A stretch of 39,753 nt of DNA from Candidatus Egerieousia equi. GTDB taxonomy: Bacteria; Bacteroidota; Bacteroidia; Bacteroidales; UBA932. The stretch covers positions 1 to 39,753 of the forward strand of contig JAGHUC010000136.1 in NCBI GenBank assembly GCA_018065035.1, given 5' to 3'. Position numbers and translations under genes: made by a program. Shown here piece after piece: positions 24,985 to 34,381 of this stretch (positions are counted from its first letter, which is position 1; each line of letters opens with the position of its first letter). The notes beneath the pieces are model-generated. The model ran no database searches and had not been told where the DNA came from. It saw nothing but the letters and a program-made list of their open reading frames with translations.

Positions 24985-26529
24985 CTAGAAACGGAATCCC
25001 AGTGTGAGATAAATCTTGCTTCTTCCCCATTCTGTGTGTCCTCCCGGAGCATCCGGCATATCATACAATGAGAAGACTTCCTCCTGTTTGGTTAGATATC
25101 TCTGGTATGTTGCGTCAATGAAGAATCCGCTTGGAGAAGCCCATCCAATACCCAGGGAGCCTATTGAGAAGTTATCCTCAACGCCTGCATATTCCTTCTT
25201 GACGCCTGTGGAATAATTCTGATAACCTGCCCTTACGCTGATGTTTTCAGGGAAAGTCACCTCAGCACCTGCTCTGAAAACGCTTCTGGAGGTACAGTAA
25301 TCCTTGATAAGTGCGTTTTCGTAATCGAAGAGGGAGGTATTGTTGTTTCTGTCAGAGAGCTTCATGGTAGAATAATCCTCCATCTGATAATCCACGCTTA
25401 TCACTGCCATTTTGGCAATGGTGAGAGCCGCGCCTACATTCCATTTGAAAGGAGAGCGGAGCCTGTAGTCGAAACTCTGGAGAGGTGACCACTTGTGATA
25501 GGCATCACCATCCGAGAAGCTGCTGCTCATACCCATTTCAGAATCTTCCGTGAGCCACATCCAGGTTGGAGTCTGAATGGAAGCGCCGAATCTCAGTTCA
25601 GGAATAGGAGTACAGATGACACCTACTTTGAAATTCACTCCACTGCCTACAGTACGCTGTGAAAAGGATTGTGTGAAAGCACTCAATTTTGACTCGCAGG
25701 CCAGTTTGTCAGTCGGCATTTCAGTATAGTCATTGCTTTGCTTGTAGTACAAGGTCTGTAAACCTATATTGGCTCCAAGATAAACTATATTGTCAATGTT
25801 CATTGAGCAGTTCAGGTCAGCCTCATAATGATATCCTCTCTGATATGAGTGATAGAACTGGTCAACAGGAGATGCCAGATAGATTTCCCTGGTCAGATGG
25901 TCCAGATTCTCCGTTGCGGCAAAATAATCGCAGTCGGAATCAGGAAGCGGATCAATAAGGAATGTCTTGTAGGCAAGGACACCGTTCCACGGAGCATCGG
26001 TATAGAATGCATTGTCTGATTCAAGAACGGACTTGTCTATTCCCTGGCACTGCATGGCCACCGCCTGCAGCCAGCTGCTTCCAACGGCATGGCCCCTGGC
26101 TGACTGAGCGCTGCTGAAGTCCTTCATCCTGTTGAATACAAGTCCGAATGAAATGCTTCTTATTCCTACAGGGTCGATGTTCACACTCCCGAGATAGCCT
26201 ATGTTGGCTATATTGAAATTGGTTCTGTCATCCTTTGTACTGGTTCCTGCATAAACGGTGCTTGAATTGGCCAGTGTGAGTGCAGGTGTTATTGACGCTT
26301 CATTGAAATTGTTCACTGCGGAACCGGCAGGATTGAGCCAGATTGAACCCATATCGCCTCCAAGTGCCGTGAATGCATTTCCCATTGCAACGCTTCTTGC
26401 CGTACCGTCGGGGTTCTGCGCGCTGAATCTGTATGCGTCCCACAGACCTTGAGCCTTTGCTCCTGGAATTGCAAATACCATAAAAGCGGCACATGCTATG
26501 AAAGTCCTTTTAAAAATATTCCTCTTCAT
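24985..26529 (-). CDS. FadL/OMPP1-type outer membrane porin
   Basis: A 514-residue outer membrane protein with a cleavable signal peptide (cleavage near AKAQG, about residue 26). The mature N-terminus DAYRFSAQNPDGTARSVAMGNAFTALGGDMGSIWLNPAG is the marker segment of the OMPP1/FadL/TodX family in Bacteroidetes. The rest is alternating strand pattern ending in YLTLGFRF, with a terminal Phe for barrel assembly. Such proteins transport hydrophobic compounds; the substrate here is unknown. It lies 55 bases downstream of the Trp-rich lipoprotein gene on the same strand, so the two may be co-transcribed. Confidence 0.88.
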   Translation of the reverse strand: MKRNIFKRTFIACAAFMVFAIPGAKAQGLWDAYRFSAQNPDGTARSVAMGNAFTALGGDMGSIWLNPAGSAVNNFNEASITPALTLANSSTVYAGTSTKDDRTNFNIANIGYLGSVNIDPVGIRSISFGLVFNRMKDFSSAQSARGHAVGSSWLQAVAMQCQGIDKSVLESDNAFYTDAPWNGVLAYKTFLIDPLPDSDCDYFAATENLDHLTREIYLASPVDQFYHSYQRGYHYEADLNCSMNIDNIVYLGANIGLQTLYYKQSNDYTEMPTDKLACESKLSAFTQSFSQRTVGSGVNFKVGVICTPIPELRFGASIQTPTWMWLTEDSEMGMSSSFSDGDAYHKWSPLQSFDYRLRSPFKWNVGAALTIAKMAVISVDYQMEDYSTMKLSDRNNNTSLFDYENALIKDYCTSRSVFRAGAEVTFPENISVRAGYQNYSTGVKKEYAGVEDNFSIGSLGIGWASPSGFFIDATYQRYLTKQEEVFSLYDMPDAPGGHTEWGRSKIYLTLGFRF

Positions 26530-26584
26530 GATTTCAGTTTTTCAGTTGGTAATTAAACAAAAGTTGTAAACTGGTCCGGAAGTT

Positions 26585-27682
26585 CTATCTGCGTCTTCCG
26601 CCACCGCCGCCACCGGAATGTGAAGGTGATGAGAAACCTCCGCCACCCGTTCTTCTGTATTGTGAACCACCGCTGTTTCCGCTGTTATTGTAGGTGTTGC
26701 TGTTGTTGTAAATTGTGCTGCTGCGCTGACGGCTGCCGTTATTTGTATTGTAGTTGCTGCTTGAGCTTGAACTTGTGCTGGTGCTTGAATTCGAGTTAGA
26801 GCGTCCTTTTGTATAACTGCTGCCTGATGAACTGCCGCTTGATCTTCCAACACTTCCGGTTCTCCTGTAACTTGTAGTACCGCCGGTATTGCCGTGGGTA
26901 TAGTCATACAGGCGCTCCTTGTCCATATTGTTGCCATTCCTTATGTTGGCCGAATAGGACTTGGTATTCGAATAGGCATTACGTGAATATGAGCTGTTCG
27001 TGCGGCTGGCTGTGCCGGAGTTGCCTCTTATATAGGTGGACCCGGCTGTTGTACGTCCGTATCTCGAGCCTCCTGAAATGCCACCGCCTCCCCAGGATGA
27101 TGAAGTCCTTGATGCATACCTTGCTTCACGGACATACACAGGAACTATGATTGCAGGCCTCCAAGGGTTGTATGGATAATATGGATGATACCAAGGTCTT
27201 GGCCACCAAGGGTCATGCCAGTATGGTCCTATATGAATGCTTATGTATGGTCTTGGCCACCAAGGATCCCAATACGGGTCCCAGAATGGATCCCAGAACG
27301 GATCCCACCATCTGTAACTGTATGAATACCACCAAGGATTGTAATTGAGGTAGTTGTTCACCACTGTCACATTCACCGGCTTTTCATACTTTTCCTTATC
27401 GAACTGCCTGAGTTTCATCTCATAACTGTCCGGAGCGGGTATGTATGTGGAATCGTTCAGATACTTGGCCAGCGAATCAGGCAATTCCCTTATGACATTC
27501 TGCTCCTGACCGCCTGACTTTGTTGAACTTGACTGCGAAGCTTTCTGCGTCATTCTCTCGGAACGACCATATATTCCGTTAACATAAGAAGTTGATGAGG
27601 CATTGTACGTGCCGCATCCATAGAAAATTACCACAGCCAGAGCGCCCAAGGACATTTTACAAAATGTTGTGAACTTTTTCAT
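26585..27682 (-). CDS. Trp/Asp/Pro- and Tyr-rich low-complexity lipoprotein
   Basis: A 365-residue exported protein of unknown function. The lipoprotein signal ends in VIFYGC (Cys23). Residues about 116-175 are an extreme aromatic block in which W-D-P-F/Y-W units repeat four times and tryptophan, tyrosine and proline dominate. From about 195 to the end the protein is almost only Ser, Gly, Asn, Thr, Tyr and Arg, ending in a Gly-rich [10 protein letters not shown] tail. This looks like a flexible surface or adhesive protein, not an enzyme. The start at 27682 is fixed by the signal and by an AGGAGG Shine-Dalgarno eight bases upstream. Confidence 0.78.
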   Translation of the reverse strand: MKKFTTFCKMSLGALAVVIFYGCGTYNASSTSYVNGIYGRSERMTQKASQSSSTKSGGQEQNVIRELPDSLAKYLNDSTYIPAPDSYEMKLRQFDKEKYEKPVNVTVVNNYLNYNPWWYSYSYRWWDPFWDPFWDPYWDPWWPRPYISIHIGPYWHDPWWPRPWYHPYYPYNPWRPAIIVPVYVREARYASRTSSSWGGGGISGGSRYGRTTAGSTYIRGNSGTASRTNSSYSRNAYSNTKSYSANIRNGNNMDKERLYDYTHGNTGGTTSYRRTGSVGRSSGSSSGSSYTKGRSNSNSSTSTSSSSSSNYNTNNGSRQRSSTIYNNSNTYNNSGNSGGSQYRRTGGGGFSSPSHSGGGGGGRRR

Positions 27683-27690
27683 GATTTTAA

Positions 27691-27696
27691 CCTCCT
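27691..27696 (-). promoter_or_regulatory. Strong Shine-Dalgarno before the Trp-rich lipoprotein
   Basis: The minus strand reads AGGAGG, eight bases before the ATG at 27682. Most genes in this window have no such site, so its presence decides the start and hints at high or differently controlled translation. Confidence 0.75.
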
Positions 27697-27713
27697 GTGC
27701 TTGATTTATTTTG

Positions 27714-27721
27714 TACTTTTG
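27714..27721 (+). promoter_or_regulatory. Candidate -7 box for the proS run
   Basis: TACTTTTG matches TAnnTTTG; the transcript would start near 27725 with a leader of about 54 bases. There is no TTTG at the expected upstream distance. Confidence 0.35.
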
Positions 27722-27741
27722 CAATTAAAATTAATTACACA

Positions 27742-27772
27742 CAAACGTAATCAAAAATTATACCAAAAACAA
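27742..27772 (-). promoter_or_regulatory. Promoter of the Trp-rich lipoprotein (and possibly the porin)
   Basis: On the minus strand TTG (27770-27772), a 20-base spacer and TACGTTTG (27742-27749) fit the consensus. The transcript would start near 27738, with a leader of about 56 bases that contains the AGGAGG site. Confidence 0.6.
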
Positions 27773-27778
27773 TCGCAT

Positions 27779-29257
27779 ATGGCAAAAGAGGTTACAAACA
27801 GGGAAGATAACTACTCACAATGGTACAATAATCTGGTTGTCAAAGCCGATCTGGCAGAGCAGTCAGCAGTAAGAGGATGCATGGTAATCAAGCCTTACGG
27901 CTACGCAATATGGGAGAAAATGCATGACCAGCTTGACAGAATGTTCAAGGAAACTGGTCACGTGAACGCATATTTTCCATTGTTCATTCCAAAATCCTTC
28001 CTCAGCAAGGAAGCTGAGCATGTTGAAGGATTCGCAAAGGAATGCGCCGTTGTAACTCACCACAGGCTCATGACCAATCCGAACGGCCCAGGTGTTGTAG
28101 TTGACCCTTCAGCCCGTCTTGAGGAGGAACTGGTTGTAAGACCGACTTCAGAAACCATCATCTGGAATACATACAAGAACTGGATAACATCATACAGGGA
28201 CCTCCCTATTCTTTGCAATCAGTGGGCGAACGTAGTACGTTGGGAAATGAGGACAAGGCTCTTCCTGCGTACCGCTGAATTCCTCTGGCAGGAAGGCCAC
28301 ACTGCACATGCAACCAGAGAGGAAGCAATGGAGGAGGCCAGCAGAATGATAAATGTTTACGCCAAGTTCGCAAGGGAGTACATGAGCCTCCCTGTAGTAG
28401 TAGGCACAAAGAGCGAGACCGAACGTTTTGCAGGTGCCCTCGACACGCTCTGCATAGAGGCTATGATGCAGGATGGCAAGGCGCTTCAGGCAGGCACATC
28501 GCATTTCCTCGGACAGAACTTTGCAAAGGCCTTTGACGTGAAATTCTCAAGCAAGGAAGGAACCCTGGACTACGTATGGGCTACCTCATGGGGCGTTTCA
28601 ACACGTCTTATGGGTGCTCTTATCATGGCTCATTCGGACAACAACGGTCTTGTACTTCCTCCGAAACTCGCTCCTATCCACGTAGTAATGGTTCCTATCT
28701 TCAAGACCGCCGAAGAGAATGCGGCCATCATTGAGAAGATGGAGGCTCTAAAGAAGGAGCTCGAGGCCAAGGGACTTACAGTTAAGATAGACAACAGGGA
28801 CACCGTAAGAAGCGGATTCAAGTTCGCAGAATGGGAGCTCAAGGGCGTTCCGGTAAGAATTGCCATAGGACCTAGAGACATGCAGAACGGCACTGTTGAG
28901 ATAGCAAGGAGAGACACCCTTACCAAGGAATCAATGAACATTGACGTCTGCGTGGAGCACATAGTTGCACTTATGGATGAAATCCAGCAGAACATATATG
29001 CAAAGGCGCTCGATTATCGTGCCAGGAAGACTGTAAAAGTGGATACCTGGGAGGAGTTCAAACAGAAGATAGAGGAAGGCGGATTCCTTCTCTGCCACTG
29101 GGACGGCACAGCGGAAACCGAGGAGAAGATCAAGGAGGAGACAAAGGCTACCATCCGTTGTATTCCTATGGATTCATTCGTATGCGAGGAAGAAGGCAGA
29201 TGCGTTTACAGCGGCAAGCCTTCGAAACGCAGGGTGATTTTTGCAAGAGCTTATTAA
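27779..29257 (+). CDS. proS: Prolyl-tRNA synthetase, archaeal/eukaryotic type
   Basis: A class II synthetase that charges tRNA-Pro. The 492-residue length and the C-terminal extension ending in an aromatic residue ([10 protein letters not shown]) mark the archaeal/eukaryotic-like branch rather than the longer bacterial type with an editing insert. Motif 2 is in [26 protein letters not shown], and the anticodon-binding domain starts near [12 protein letters not shown]. The ATG at 27779 ([10 protein letters not shown]) is chosen over an upstream in-frame start in the promoter. It heads a plus-strand run with an unknown, a DUF3078 protein and tilS. Confidence 0.96.
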   Translation: MAKEVTNREDNYSQWYNNLVVKADLAEQSAVRGCMVIKPYGYAIWEKMHDQLDRMFKETGHVNAYFPLFIPKSFLSKEAEHVEGFAKECAVVTHHRLMTNPNGPGVVVDPSARLEEELVVRPTSETIIWNTYKNWITSYRDLPILCNQWANVVRWEMRTRLFLRTAEFLWQEGHTAHATREEAMEEASRMINVYAKFAREYMSLPVVVGTKSETERFAGALDTLCIEAMMQDGKALQAGTSHFLGQNFAKAFDVKFSSKEGTLDYVWATSWGVSTRLMGALIMAHSDNNGLVLPPKLAPIHVVMVPIFKTAEENAAIIEKMEALKKELEAKGLTVKIDNRDTVRSGFKFAEWELKGVPVRIAIGPRDMQNGTVEIARRDTLTKESMNIDVCVEHIVALMDEIQQNIYAKALDYRARKTVKVDTWEEFKQKIEEGGFLLCHWDGTAETEEKIKEETKATIRCIPMDSFVCEEEGRCVYSGKPSKRRVIFARAY

Positions 29258-29281
29258 TCCAATAACAAACATAGAACCTAT

Positions 29282-29995
29282 ATGGACGCAGACCCGTGTA
29301 AACAGAACCAGATTCTTTCAACACTTACAACCAAAGCCAGCACCAAGGCCATAGTGTTTGACAAAACGCTCGAGGCCTTCAATCTTCTCAAGGAAATTCT
29401 GAGCGAAATGAGCAATGACCTCAACGATCTCCTTGAGGAACAGCAACTTGAAGTTGCAGAACGCAGACTCAGGCTCGAATATAGAGACCGCGGGAAATTC
29501 GAGGCGGAACTTAAATTTGCAGACGATGTTCTTGTATTCAGCATGCATAGTGACATATTCCAGTTCGACAGGGACAGCACTGTATGGAAATATCCTTACG
29601 CCAAGGACAACAGGATGAATTCATACTGCGGCATTGTGAATGTTTACAATTTCCTGTCCGACTCAATGAAGTACGGCAGGAATGAGGACCTGGGATATCT
29701 GGTTGCAAGGCTGTTCGTGAACAGGGAGAACAGATTCTTCGTTGAAGGAAAGAGGCAGAAAAGGAAAAGAGTCTCAGAGTTCGGAAAATACGAGCTTACC
29801 CGCGAGGAGCTGGTTTCCTTTGTAGAGGCTGCCATGGAGTACACCTTGTCATTCGACCTGCTGGTACCTCCATTTGATATTGTCAAGGTTGCATCTGTTG
29901 ACCAGATCAATGCAAAGATTGAAAGTTCAAAGATGATGACCGGCAAACGTATGGGTTACAAATACAATTCAGACGACGTTCTCGACAACGAATGA
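29282..29995 (+). CDS. Conserved hypothetical cytoplasmic protein
   Basis: A 237-residue soluble protein without signal or membrane helix. The N-terminal third is helical and likely coiled-coil (FNLLKEILSEMSNDLNDLLEEQQLEVAERRLRLEY). The rest is mixed alpha/beta: KFADDVLVFSMHSDIFQFDRDS, then MNSYCGIVNVYNFLSDSMKYGRNEDLGYLVARLFVNRENRFFVEGKRQKRKR. I do not recognise a named domain. Its even codon use and its place between proS and a DUF3078 gene (24 and 22 bases away) suggest a real, co-transcribed gene. Confidence 0.7.
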   Translation: MDADPCKQNQILSTLTTKASTKAIVFDKTLEAFNLLKEILSEMSNDLNDLLEEQQLEVAERRLRLEYRDRGKFEAELKFADDVLVFSMHSDIFQFDRDSTVWKYPYAKDNRMNSYCGIVNVYNFLSDSMKYGRNEDLGYLVARLFVNRENRFFVEGKRQKRKRVSEFGKYELTREELVSFVEAAMEYTLSFDLLVPPFDIVKVASVDQINAKIESSKMMTGKRMGYKYNSDDVLDNE

Positions 29996-30017
29996 TGAAT
30001 TGAACAAAAATGCTGAA

Positions 30018-31058
30018 ATGATGAAAAACCTGATCAAAATTCTGTTGACCGTAATGATTGTGGCATCATGTGCCAGTTCTGCGAGCGCGCAGTTCTGGTC
30101 AAGGAAGAAAAACAAAGCCGCAGAGGACAGTGTCTTTGTTTCCGGCCTGAATGATGAGCAGGAACTTATCAGGTCTCTTGTTGCACGTTACGCTATTCCT
30201 ACAATCCAGTACGAGCCGGTCACACCGCCCAAGTTCTGGAAATGCGGAATAATGAACCAGCTGGGATTCTCGCAGGTTGCCCTCTCCAACTGGGCTGCCG
30301 GTGGATCCAATTCACTGGCATTCAACGCCTATATCAATGCAACGGCAAACTACAACAAGGGCAATGTAAGCTGGGAGAACAGATTGCAGACCGCATACGG
30401 ATTCATTGAGTCCGCAAAAGATGGCCATAGAAAGAGTGACGACCGTCTGATAATTGACAGCAAGTTCGGATACAGGACTGTAAAGGATCTGTATATGTCG
30501 GCCACATTCAACTTCAGCTCGCAGTTCACTCCGGGATATGACTATCCTTCCGGTGAGAATGCAAGGCTGGTGTCAAGATTCCTGGCGCCAGGCTACTTCA
30601 AGCTCGGTCTTGGTATGGAGTACAAGAAAGGCACATGGCTTTCCTTGAACTTCTCACCTCTCACCGCCGGAGCCACAGTTGTGACCGATGAGGACTTGAG
30701 GAAGAAATATGGCAACGAAATTGATGAAGAGATAAGATACCAGCTTGGTGCGCAGTTGAACCTGAGGAACAATTTTGTAATAGCAAAGACCTTCAAGATA
30801 AGTTCCGCGCTCACCCTCTTCTCGGATTACAAATACAAGCCAAAGAACTTTCAGGTCAAATGGGACTTTCTTGCGGAATTGCAGATCAACAAATATTTCT
30901 CCACAATCCTCAACATAAACATGATTTATGATGACAATGTGAAGAACATAGAGAAAGATGAAATCACAGGTCTTGATGTGATCCGCGGACCAAAGCTCCA
31001 GACCATGGAGATGCTCAGCGTTGCATTCACATATACCTTTGGCACATACACCAAATAA
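30018..31058 (+). CDS. DUF3078 protein, probable outer membrane barrel
   Basis: An exported protein of about 346 residues. The signal peptide (MKNLIKILLTVMIVASCASSASAQ) ends with an ASA-Q signal peptidase I site. The mature part starts with a short charged stretch, then the DUF3078 hallmark PKFWKCGIMNQLGFSQVALSNWAAGGSNSL and a series of alternating strands ending in AFTYTFGTYTK, which suits a beta barrel of the outer membrane. Function of the family is unknown. ATGs at 30018 and 30021 are both possible starts; an upstream TTG at 30000 is unlikely. Its TAA shares a base with the tilS ATG (TAATG). Confidence 0.83.
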   Translation: MMKNLIKILLTVMIVASCASSASAQFWSRKKNKAAEDSVFVSGLNDEQELIRSLVARYAIPTIQYEPVTPPKFWKCGIMNQLGFSQVALSNWAAGGSNSLAFNAYINATANYNKGNVSWENRLQTAYGFIESAKDGHRKSDDRLIIDSKFGYRTVKDLYMSATFNFSSQFTPGYDYPSGENARLVSRFLAPGYFKLGLGMEYKKGTWLSLNFSPLTAGATVVTDEDLRKKYGNEIDEEIRYQLGAQLNLRNNFVIAKTFKISSALTLFSDYKYKPKNFQVKWDFLAELQINKYFSTILNINMIYDDNVKNIEKDEITGLDVIRGPKLQTMEMLSVAFTYTFGTYTK

Positions 31059-32434
31059 TGCTGTACAAGTTCAGGAAGAACATAGAAAGAATTCTGGCTT
31101 CGCAAAGCCTTTCCGGCTCCGAAGCCGGAATTCTTGTTTGTGTAAGCGGCGGACCTGATTCAATGGCCCTCCTGGACCTCATGCGGCAATGCCCAGTGAA
31201 AATAGCAGCGGCCCACGTGAACTTCCATCTTCGTCCGGAGGAATGTGACAATGACCAGAAACTCGTTGAAGACTACTGCAATCTTCACCGCATTGAATTG
31301 CATGTCAAGCATTTCAACACAATGGAGTATGCACGTGACAACGGCGTTTCCGTTGAGATGGCGGCACGCGAACTCCGCTATTCGTGGTTTGAGGAAATCA
31401 GGCGGTCACTCGGTCTTGCTTTCATTGCCGTTGCGCATAATGCCAACGACAATGCTGAAACTCTTCTCCTCAATCTCACAAGAGGCACAGGCCTTCGCGG
31501 AATCTGCGGAATGAAAGGGAACGGCGGTTCATGCTCAAGGATTATCAGACCATTGCTCGGTATTGAAAGGAAATCCATAATCGACTACCTCAACAATCAC
31601 GGCGTGGGATATGCAGTTGACAGCACCAACGCCTCCAACGATTACAAGAGAAACAAACTGCGCAATTCGGTATTCCCTCTTCTGAAGGAGATGAACAGTT
31701 CCATCATTGCTACAATGAACTCCAACGCGGCGAATTTCAATGCAGCAATGGAAGTCCTTGACGGTCTCCGCCCTCATATCCTTGAAAAGATATGTATCAA
31801 CTCTCCAGAAGAATATATCCGCAGAGCATACTGTACCGATGTTTCAGTTCCCACCGAATGCCGCACACGTTCCCAGAGGATTGCAAGTTTCACCTATATG
31901 GCATTGAAGGACATATTTGCAGGTGCAATGGATATCAAGGAACTTAGAGGTGAACGGGGCTGGAAATTCTGGCTTCACGAGTGGATCTCAGGTTTCGGAG
32001 CCAATCCCGCCCAGACTGCGGAACTTGCCGCAATGATTGAATCGGAGCAGCCGAAAAGCGCTCCCGGACGAATGGTTTTCCCGGAGCACATTGCCATAAT
32101 CGAGAGAGGCTTCATAAAAATCTTCAAGGCCGGCGTGTCCCCCCTTGCTTCCCGGGTGAACATCGAGGACAAAGGCACGCACTACAGAGCAACTTTCCAG
32201 GGAAGCCTTCCTCTGGAATTCCGGAAAGGCACATCACCATACATCATCAGGATTCCCCACCCGGGCGATAGTTTCACGGCTTTCGGCCGTAACAGCGGCA
32301 GGAAAAGTCTCTCCGACTATCTGACCAATCTCAAGATTGAAACCGTTCTGAAAAACATCATGCCGCTGATCTGCATCAATGATGAGATAGCGGCCATAGC
32401 GGGCATAGAGATTTCCAACAAGTTCAGGATTTGA
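31058..32434 (+). CDS. tilS: tRNA(Ile)-lysidine synthetase
   Basis: TilS adds lysine to C34 of tRNA-Ile2 (CAU anticodon), switching it from Met to Ile decoding; it is essential in most bacteria. The N-terminal PP-loop VCVSGGPDSMALLDLM has the SGGPDS motif at residues 30-35. Further conserved parts are AAHVNFHLRPEE and AVAHNANDNAETLLLNLTRGTGLRG. The C-terminal TilS domain (about 375-450) has IRIPHPGDSFTAFGRNSGRKSLSDYLTNLKI. At 458 residues the length is normal. It starts on the stop codon of the DUF3078 gene, implying reinitiation, and converges on wbqC. Confidence 0.96.
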   Translation: MLYKFRKNIERILASQSLSGSEAGILVCVSGGPDSMALLDLMRQCPVKIAAAHVNFHLRPEECDNDQKLVEDYCNLHRIELHVKHFNTMEYARDNGVSVEMAARELRYSWFEEIRRSLGLAFIAVAHNANDNAETLLLNLTRGTGLRGICGMKGNGGSCSRIIRPLLGIERKSIIDYLNNHGVGYAVDSTNASNDYKRNKLRNSVFPLLKEMNSSIIATMNSNAANFNAAMEVLDGLRPHILEKICINSPEEYIRRAYCTDVSVPTECRTRSQRIASFTYMALKDIFAGAMDIKELRGERGWKFWLHEWISGFGANPAQTAELAAMIESEQPKSAPGRMVFPEHIAIIERGFIKIFKAGVSPLASRVNIEDKGTHYRATFQGSLPLEFRKGTSPYIIRIPHPGDSFTAFGRNSGRKSLSDYLTNLKIETVLKNIMPLICINDEIAAIAGIEISNKFRI

Positions 32435-32438
32435 TTTA

Positions 32439-33083
32439 CTATCGCAGGTAGGAAATGGAATTAGGGCCCTCGTGACAAAGCAGGTCCAGAATGGACAGGT
32501 TCGGTATGAAGCCGTGCTTGGAGCTGAAAACCTGCCAGTACTGTCTGTTCAAGCCCCACTCCTCAAGGAGGCTCGGTCCCTTGTATTTTGGATTGATTCT
32601 AGTGCGCAGATCAAGCATTTCTTCAGGCACTTTGTCAATGTATTCCTCAGTAAAGTTTATTTCCTTCTCCACTCCTATCAGCTTCAGACAGAGTTCAAGT
32701 ATCCTTGTATTCAGTTCAAGAAGAGAAGCGGGCCTGGAATCCAGAATATCAAAGAAATAATCCTTGTAGTAATCAAAGAAAGGTGTGAGGCCGTAAGCCG
32801 AGGTGATTGCTGTCCTGTGCTGGTGCAGCCAGCCCTTTGAATAATCCAGACCTATAAGTTTTATAGGCAGGTGATGAGTCCTTTCATCATTTTCGCCGGC
32901 AGCTCTCCTGGCAGGAAGGTTCAAAGCAAGCAACCCGCCCTCAGCATAAATGTGAGCGCGGGTTCTGTATGTCTGTTTCTGGAAATTCTCCTGGCTCTCA
33001 ATGTACACGCAATCCGCTTTCAGAATTGCGGCGAAATACTCCAAAGGAGGGAAATATGCAGTTGAGAGCAGAACGCTTTTCAC
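32439..33083 (-). CDS. WbqC-like family protein
   Basis: A 214-residue cytoplasmic protein of the WbqC family: the N-terminal VLLSTAYFPPLEYFAAILKAD, then ENFQKQTYRTRAHIYAEGGLLALNLPA and KGWLHQHRTAITSAYGLTPFFDYYKD are characteristic. WbqC-like proteins occur in surface-polysaccharide loci, but their biochemical role is not established. It starts two bases after lpxA ends, making it the last gene of the lipid A operon. Confidence 0.88.
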   Translation of the reverse strand: MKSVLLSTAYFPPLEYFAAILKADCVYIESQENFQKQTYRTRAHIYAEGGLLALNLPARRAAGENDERTHHLPIKLIGLDYSKGWLHQHRTAITSAYGLTPFFDYYKDYFFDILDSRPASLLELNTRILELCLKLIGVEKEINFTEEYIDKVPEEMLDLRTRINPKYKGPSLLEEWGLNRQYWQVFSSKHGFIPNLSILDLLCHEGPNSISYLR

Positions 33084-33085
33084 AG

Positions 33086-33883
33086 CTACTTGTCTTTCTT
33101 GCGAGGGCGTATGATTCCTCTGTTGCTGGCCTTGATGAAATCAAGAATAATACGTTTCTCGTTGCACTCAGGGAACTCTTCCTCAACCTTCCTGCAGGCC
33201 TGTGTGGTATTGAGATTGCTGTTGTAGATGATGTCGTATATGGCCTTGATATTGTCTATCTGCTCTGCAGTGAAGCCTCTTCTGCGCAAACCTACAATGT
33301 TGATACCCTCGAAGAGAATAGGGTGTGCGCCGGCTGCCATTGCAAATGGAGGAACGTCCTGACCTATCAGGGTTCCGCCTCCGATCATTGCATGCATTCC
33401 AACCTTTGAGAACTGATGAGCCATTGTGTTTCCACCAATGATTGCCCAGTCATCAATGTCGGTTTCGCCTGCGAGGCCGCTGAAACTTACTATTATACAG
33501 TTCTTTCCAATCTTGCAGTCGTGAGCAACGTGAGCATATGCCATGATGAGGGTGTTGTCATCAATGGTGGTGATTCCCTTTCCGCTGGCTTCGGTACCAC
33601 GGTGAACTGTTGCACACTCGCGGATTGTAACGTTGTTGCCTATCTTCACGTAGGAAACTTCGCCCTTGAACTTCAGATCCTGCGGTATACCGCCAACAAC
33701 CGCACCCGGGAACACCTTGCAATTGTCACCGATTGTGACATAATCATATATGGTGGCATGAGGTCCGATAACGCAATTGTCACCGATTTCAACATTCTCC
33801 GCAATGTAAGAGAAAGGCTCTATTTTTACGTTCTTTCCTATTTTGGCATTAGGATGAACAAATGAATTGATATATTCTGCCAT
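33086..33883 (-). CDS. lpxA: Acyl-ACP--UDP-N-acetylglucosamine O-acyltransferase
   Basis: LpxA carries out the first step of lipid A synthesis, moving a 3-hydroxyacyl chain from ACP to O3 of UDP-GlcNAc. The 265-residue protein is a left-handed beta helix built of hexapeptide repeats (pattern I/V/L-G-x-x-x-x, for example IGKNVKIEPFSYIAENVEIG). The catalytic His lies in MAYAHVAHDCKIG (about residues 114-126). The C-terminal helical domain holds RRGFTAEQIDNIKAIYDIIY. It sits ten bases downstream of fabZ, whose product competes for the same 3-hydroxyacyl-ACP. Confidence 0.97.
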   Translation of the reverse strand: MAEYINSFVHPNAKIGKNVKIEPFSYIAENVEIGDNCVIGPHATIYDYVTIGDNCKVFPGAVVGGIPQDLKFKGEVSYVKIGNNVTIRECATVHRGTEASGKGITTIDDNTLIMAYAHVAHDCKIGKNCIIVSFSGLAGETDIDDWAIIGGNTMAHQFSKVGMHAMIGGGTLIGQDVPPFAMAAGAHPILFEGINIVGLRRRGFTAEQIDNIKAIYDIIYNSNLNTTQACRKVEEEFPECNEKRIILDFIKASNRGIIRPRKKDK

Positions 33884-33893
33884 ATATTTAATA

Positions 33894-34379
33894 TTATTCT
33901 GATTTTCTTGCTATTTGAACTGTAAGGTCTCCGCTGCATACCAGAGTGTCACCCACAAATGCCTCGCCATGCATAGTAACCATTCTATGTCTTGGCTCCT
34001 CGGGAACTGTAAGGCGGCACACAAGTACATCACCCGGAACAACCTTACCCCTGAATTTCACCTTGTCAACTTTTGTAAAATAACTGGTATACAACTTAGG
34101 ATCCTCAACGTACTTGCTGGCGATGAGGACTCCGCCTATCTGTCCCATTGTTTCTATTATAAGCACTCCCGGCATCACAGGCTCGCCAGGGAAATGGCCC
34201 TTGAAGTAATATTCATTCTCAGAAACCATCTTCTCGCCAACAATAAAGTTGTCACCCATTTCCGAGATCCTGTCCGCAAAAAGAAAAGGCGGACGCTGTG
34301 GCAGCATTTCCTTTATGGCATCACCACTGAATAACGGTTCGTCCGAAGGATTGAAATATGGGACATCCAGTTCTTTCAT
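33894..34379 (-). CDS. fabZ: 3-hydroxyacyl-[ACP] dehydratase
   Basis: FabZ dehydrates 3-hydroxyacyl-ACP in fatty acid elongation. The 161-residue hot-dog-fold protein has the catalytic His62 in FKGHFPGEPVMPGV and Glu76 in IIETMGQ. In many Bacteroidetes this domain is the C-terminal half of one LpxC-FabZ polypeptide; here it is a separate gene with its own ATG two bases after the lpxC TAG and in a different frame. The two together total about 468 residues, close to the fused enzymes. It precedes lpxA by ten bases. Confidence 0.95.
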   Translation of the reverse strand: MKELDVPYFNPSDEPLFSGDAIKEMLPQRPPFLFADRISEMGDNFIVGEKMVSENEYYFKGHFPGEPVMPGVLIIETMGQIGGVLIASKYVEDPKLYTSYFTKVDKVKFRGKVVPGDVLVCRLTVPEEPRHRMVTMHGEAFVGDTLVCSGDLTVQIARKSE

Positions 34380-34381
34380 AC

